This document shows, piece after piece, positions 60,378 to 64,000 of a stretch of 64,000 nt of DNA. Location: positions 570,843,283 to 570,907,282 of the forward strand of contig VDFB02193867.1 of assembly GCA_007258455.2 (NCBI GenBank), written 5' to 3'. The stretch is from Sequoia sempervirens. Lineage: Eukaryota > Streptophyta > Pinopsida > Cupressales > Cupressaceae. Position 1 is the stretch's first letter, and each line of letters begins with the position of its first letter. Position numbers and translations under genes: made by a program. A model generated the notes under the pieces. The model saw only the letters and a list, made by a program, of their open reading frames with translations. It was not told the DNA's origin and did no database searches.

Positions 60378-60500
60378 ATATAACATGAGCGCGTTATAAC
60401 GTGCTCGCGTTATGTCTTAGTTTTGACCTTTTTTGCTTCTCCGGGATACATGTCAAACAAGACATAACACGAGTGTGTTATAACATGCTCGCGTTATGTC
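60378..60500. repeat. Two copies of a CpG-containing palindrome
   Basis: The sequence at 60378-60416 and its relative at 60461-60500 both centre on GTTATAAC and have outer arms close to GACATAACRCGAG and CTCGCGTTATGTC. In the second copy the 13-bp arms pair with one mismatch. The copies are about 83 bp apart. They could form cruciforms. Confidence 0.85.
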
Positions 60501-60545
60501 TTCCTTTATGTTAAATGCCACTCTATTGAATGCTTGTTGATATAT

Positions 60546-60712
60546 TTGTATGTACATGTATGTTGGTGTGTCATGTATGTATGTATGTATGTATGCTTGT
60601 ATGTATCAATGCATGTATATTGTATGTATGCCTATATGTATGTAAGATTGTATCTACACATGTATGTATGTATGCTTGTATGGATGTAGGATTGTATGTA
60701 TTTATGTATGTC
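60546..60712. repeat. Degenerate (ATGT)n microsatellite
   Basis: Long run of ATGT/TGTA units with interruptions. The open plus-strand frame through it (60530-60862) encodes Cys/Met/Val-rich repeats and is an artefact. Confidence 0.9.
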
Positions 60713-61188
60713 TTTAGAGGGAGGGAGAATTTAAAGAGAGAAAGAGAGAGTTGTCTAGGTAGGGTGGGATGGGGAGAGGGAGAGAGAGAGATTGGAGAGA
60801 GGGAGAGGGGGTGGAAGTTAGAGTTTAAGAGAGAGGGAGTGGGAGAGAAGGGATTGGAGTGAGGGGGAATTAGCTAGGTAGGGTGAGAGGGAGAGACTTG
60901 AGAGATAGGTAGGGAGAGGGAGTGTGAGTGAGATACTTGAGAGAGGGAGAGGGTGTGGGAGGGAGTTCAACCTGAGAGAGGGAGAGAAAGAGGGGGCTGG
61001 AGTGAGAGGGACTTATCTAGGTAGGGTGGGAGGGATAGATAGAGAGAGGAGAGAGAGATAGAGAGAGAGTTACCTAGGTAGGTTTCCAGAGGGGGTGGGA
61101 GGGAGAGACCTGAGAGAGAGGGAGAGAGAGAGTCTGGAGAGAGGGAGAGGGGGTGGAAGTGAGAGTTTAAGAGAGAGGGAGTGGGAGA
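60713..61188. repeat. GA-rich tandem array, left part
   Basis: Purine-rich array of irregular units. The phrase 'gtttaagagagagggagtgg' occurs near 60827 and 61166, and 'ctaggtaggg' near 60756, 60872, 61017 and 61073. The array is continued by 63841-64000 after the LTR insertion. Confidence 0.88.
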
Positions 61189-63840
61189 TGTTAGTGCCTT
61201 TTTAGGTTATCTTTCATTCTCTAGTTGTGTGCCTTTGATTTTCTATTATGTCCTTGGTTGGGAGTTTTTCCTTCATTTTACACGTGGGTTAAGTGGGCTC
61301 CCACAAGGGTTGAGCTCAACGTGTTGGAATTTTCTTTTGGTGTTTTTCCTTTTGGTTCTTTTGTCTCGCCTTCCTGTTTCCTTCATGGTCTAAACCCTAG
61401 TTAGAGTTTCATTTTCTCCTTTTGGGTCTGTGGGTTCTTTTTCTTTCTGGTCGCTTGTTCTTTCTCTTCGGTGACTTGTCCGCCCGGTTCGCTCTTCACT
61501 TATGGTCCCCTCGAGCCCAATTTTTTGTTCACTACTGGCCCCTGGCTACCATTTTCACCAGCCCCGCATTGCCTTTGCTATGACTTTTGGTCCTTAGGCT
61601 AACCTCTTGGTGACCCCAGCTTGTCTCCCCGAAGTCTCCGTCGGCCTATGTTGGTTGTGTCAGGGAGATTTCCTCCCAACTCCTATATGTCTCCCCGAGA
61701 TCCTTTTTGCCGCCCCCTGTTGTGCGTTCAGAATGACTATCGGTCTTAGGGTGATGTCTTCTCAACTTCGGGATGTCTCTCCGAGACCCCCTCCTATCGG
61801 CTTGTGTCCGTTGTGTCAGGGAGATGTCTCCCTGACCCCCATTTGTCTAGCTGACTGTGGCGGCCCCCTTTTACTCTTAGGTGTGAATTCCCTTCGGCCA
61901 CAGTGGCTTCACCAAGATCTCTAGCCAACTCGGCCATCTCTCCCCGACTCTATGGTGCATTCAGTATCCTATGTGGACTTCGTTGGGATGTTTCACCGAC
62001 TTGGTGGCCTCTTGCCAACTGACTTTTCCCTTCAGTATGTTGGCGTCCATTCGGGGTGATCTCTTAGCGACTTCCTTTTGTCTCCCTGACCTCGGTGTGC
62101 TTTCGATGTGACTGTTTACCTCACTAAGATCTCTTGCCGACACGGCCATCTCTCTACGACTTCTCCACCCTCGCCCTTCGCACAACTGTTAATGGTTGTG
62201 GTTTTACCTTCAGCGAGATTGTGCCATGTGTCTAGTCTGGGGTGAGCTGTGAGATGCGGTAAGGTAAAACCCGAACAACTTAAAGGCCGCAAATGTGCAT
62301 GTGCCAAATGTGAACGGTGATGTTTTAATCAGAATGATACAGGTGCTCGATGGTTATCAATGGCTGAATGTCAAGTTTTCCATGCAAAGGACCACATAGA
62401 TCAGTGGCCCGCGGTGGCCAATGATTGAGATCAAGGGCTCTTGTTCAGCTCGCCGATTCAAAGTGATTGATCAATACATCCTGTGAGGAATGTGATGGCC
62501 GTCCGATCTCGGGTGATCGACGGTGGGCGCGAGTGTCATAGGTGGTAGCCTGCTTCAACGACTGATGGAGATTTAAAAGGCAGTTGTCTGATCATGGATG
62601 ATCAACGGTCAAGTTTCAAACTAAACCACAGTCAGGGTTTGGTATTAACGGTGCGCATGAAAACTAGAAGCCTGGAGCATTCATGGTGATAGTGAGTTGG
62701 TCGCTCGCTTTGTCGAGCTAGCATTCATGGCGATGCGGCTCTAGGACAAGGACGACATGACTCGAGTGTGAACGTGTGGATTTGGTGCAAGTTGATTGAT
62801 CTTTGTTCGTGTGGGAATGTCTCTCCTAAAGATATCTGACCAGAGGCATTTATGAGACCAGAGAAGTTGTTGAAGGTCACACCAAGGGTTTTGATTGGTC
62901 ATGATGTAGTTGGGGTCTGACATGGAATGTTGATGTGGCTTTGAGCTAGATGGAGATCCCTGAACTGTTCAAAAGGAATTTCTGAATCATTTGTAGAGGT
63001 CTTCGGCCAGAAGTTAGAACAAAATCTGAAGAGAAGGGCACCGAGTCACAGAGTCAGATTACTATCAAAGTTTAGGGTCTAGGGTCTATAATCAGTTAAA
63101 TTGTGAGGTCTTGGACACATGTATGAATTTGAATGTATAGATTGAGTTCTTTAAGTCTCTCCTTTGTATTGTGCATATGGATTGTTAATGAAAGTTGATG
63201 AAGGATCATTTCATTAACCATTTTAATGTAATGTTTTACTGTCTATTCTGGTTGTTGCTCTTATTCAAGGAATAAGTTAAATGCTTTAATCATATCAGAG
63301 ATTCACATGTATGATAGGAGGATTTGATAAGTAGTCTTATAGATTTGATCACTAGTTGTGAGACTAATAAGGTTAATCTTGCAAAGACTTTTTATGTCCA
63401 GAGTAATCGTTCCTTCTATTTGCAAGTTATTGTGACTCCTAACCCAATGAATAATGGCACTAATCTGATATTTGTTGTATGTCTTTATGGTTCTAGTCTT
63501 CTTGCTCAAGATCAATCATTTTATTTAATCAATCTTGTTTGATGTCTTGCCCTACCTCCTGGTTGCTGCAAGTATTGTGGTACTAAGAATCAAGCCATAT
63601 TTGAAGTTCTCAATACTTGGCATCAGGAGTCATCTGCTATAAAAAGAAATGTTTGATCTTCTTAAGGCATTGTGTGGGTATACCCACCCTAGTTTGCAGA
63701 GCCTAAAGTGCAGAAGATCTTAGTCTTTGACTGAATCTTGTCAGTTGGTCCAGGTCCTCCGAGCTGCCCTTGATTGGAGTTGGCTACTCCATAGGTAGAA
63801 TAGGAGATAAACTTGGTTGCTCCATTAAAAATTCCCAACA
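61189..63840. mobile_element. Large solo LTR-like insertion, 2652 bp
   Basis: Begins TGTTAGTGCC and ends ATTCCCAACA, TG...CA with TGTT/AACA ends. The flanking 5-mers are ggaga (61184-61188) and agaga (63841-63845). Removing the insertion and one duplicate restores 'gtgggagagaagg', a phrase present uninterrupted in a sister unit of the same GA array near 60840, so the borders are well supported. The first half is C/T- and CpG-rich, with repeated 'gtgtcagggagat' segments near 61657 and 61817; the second half is AT-richer. No coding domain was found. A very long gypsy-type solo LTR is most likely; a non-autonomous element is the alternative. Confidence 0.8.
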
Positions 63841-64000
63841 AGAGAGAAGGGGTTGGAGTGAGAGGGATAGAGGGAGGGAGAGAGAGAGGAGGGGGTGGGA
63901 GAGAGATAATTGAGAGAGAGGGAGAGAGAGAGAGAGTGAGAAAGAGAGAGTTATGCAGGTAGGGTGCCAAAGGGAGAGACTTGAGAGATAGGTAGTGAGA
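63841..64000. repeat. GA-rich tandem array, right part
   Basis: Continues the array of 60713-61188, with 'ggagtgagaggg', 'gcaggtagggtg' and 'gagagacttgagagataggt' phrases. It runs off the window end. Confidence 0.88.

Noticed and set aside
60530..60862. Open frame of 110 codons with Cys/Met repeats
   Set aside because: It runs through the ATGT microsatellite and GA-rich array; the amino acid pattern only reflects the simple repeats.
61607..61924. 105-codon frame rich in Leu, Cys and Pro
   Set aside because: It sits in the C/T-rich half of the large solo LTR and contains its internal duplication; no domain match.

Overview
This window is plant nuclear DNA, almost certainly from a seed plant with a large, repeat-rich genome. 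Two spliced GDSL esterase/lipase genes, an alpha-tubulin gene fragment with plant-type introns, Ty1-copia and Ty3-gypsy elements, plant-type LINEs and a degenerate pentatricopeptide-repeat (PPR) gene support this. Very long solo LTRs, many old nested insertions and low gene density fit a gymnosperm best. That placement is inference. No bacterial, organellar, tRNA, rRNA or CRISPR feature was seen.

Only two genes look intact: a GDSL gene on the plus strand (8114-9662, five exons, 360 residues) and a GDSL paralogue on the minus strand (45093-47798, five exons, 363 residues). They point towards each other and have the same exon number and intron phases. The plus-strand copy has Tyr in place of the block III Asn of the catalytic site.

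Left part (1-7797): a decayed LINE on the minus strand is broken by a second LINE, a copia solo LTR (itself split by another solo LTR with a perfect target-site duplication, TSD) and a 1.3-kb solo LTR. A short LTR element (5709-7797) ends 316 bp before the first GDSL gene. Region 12922-21431 is a solo LTR (TSD atatc) split by a near-complete minus-strand copia element (13803-20684, TSD gtacc). Region 22.8-27.3 kb holds a long decayed ORF of unknown family and a decayed gypsy gag.

Middle part (28-43 kb): a CpG-rich LTR-like segment, a (TA)n microsatellite, a 3.2-kb tandem array of about nine 340-359-bp units each carrying a hairpin, a ~434-bp direct duplication, a decayed DDE-transposase-like gene, a decayed PPR gene and an alpha-tubulin pseudogene.

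Right part (45-64 kb): the second GDSL gene; a copia LTR with a primer-binding site; a second copy of the hairpin-bearing solo LTR family (51774-53292, TSD attag); a gypsy 3' end broken by a plus-strand copia element (53856-58602); an LTR related to the first copia family; palindromes and ATGT repeats; and a GA-rich array into which a 2.65-kb solo LTR has inserted.

There is no operon-like or pathway-level cooperation between genes here. The window is mainly a record of transposon insertion. I found no convincing new biological system. The most unusual signals are the tandem array with an internal hairpin, paired stem changes in the solo LTR hairpins, and the substituted GDSL active site.
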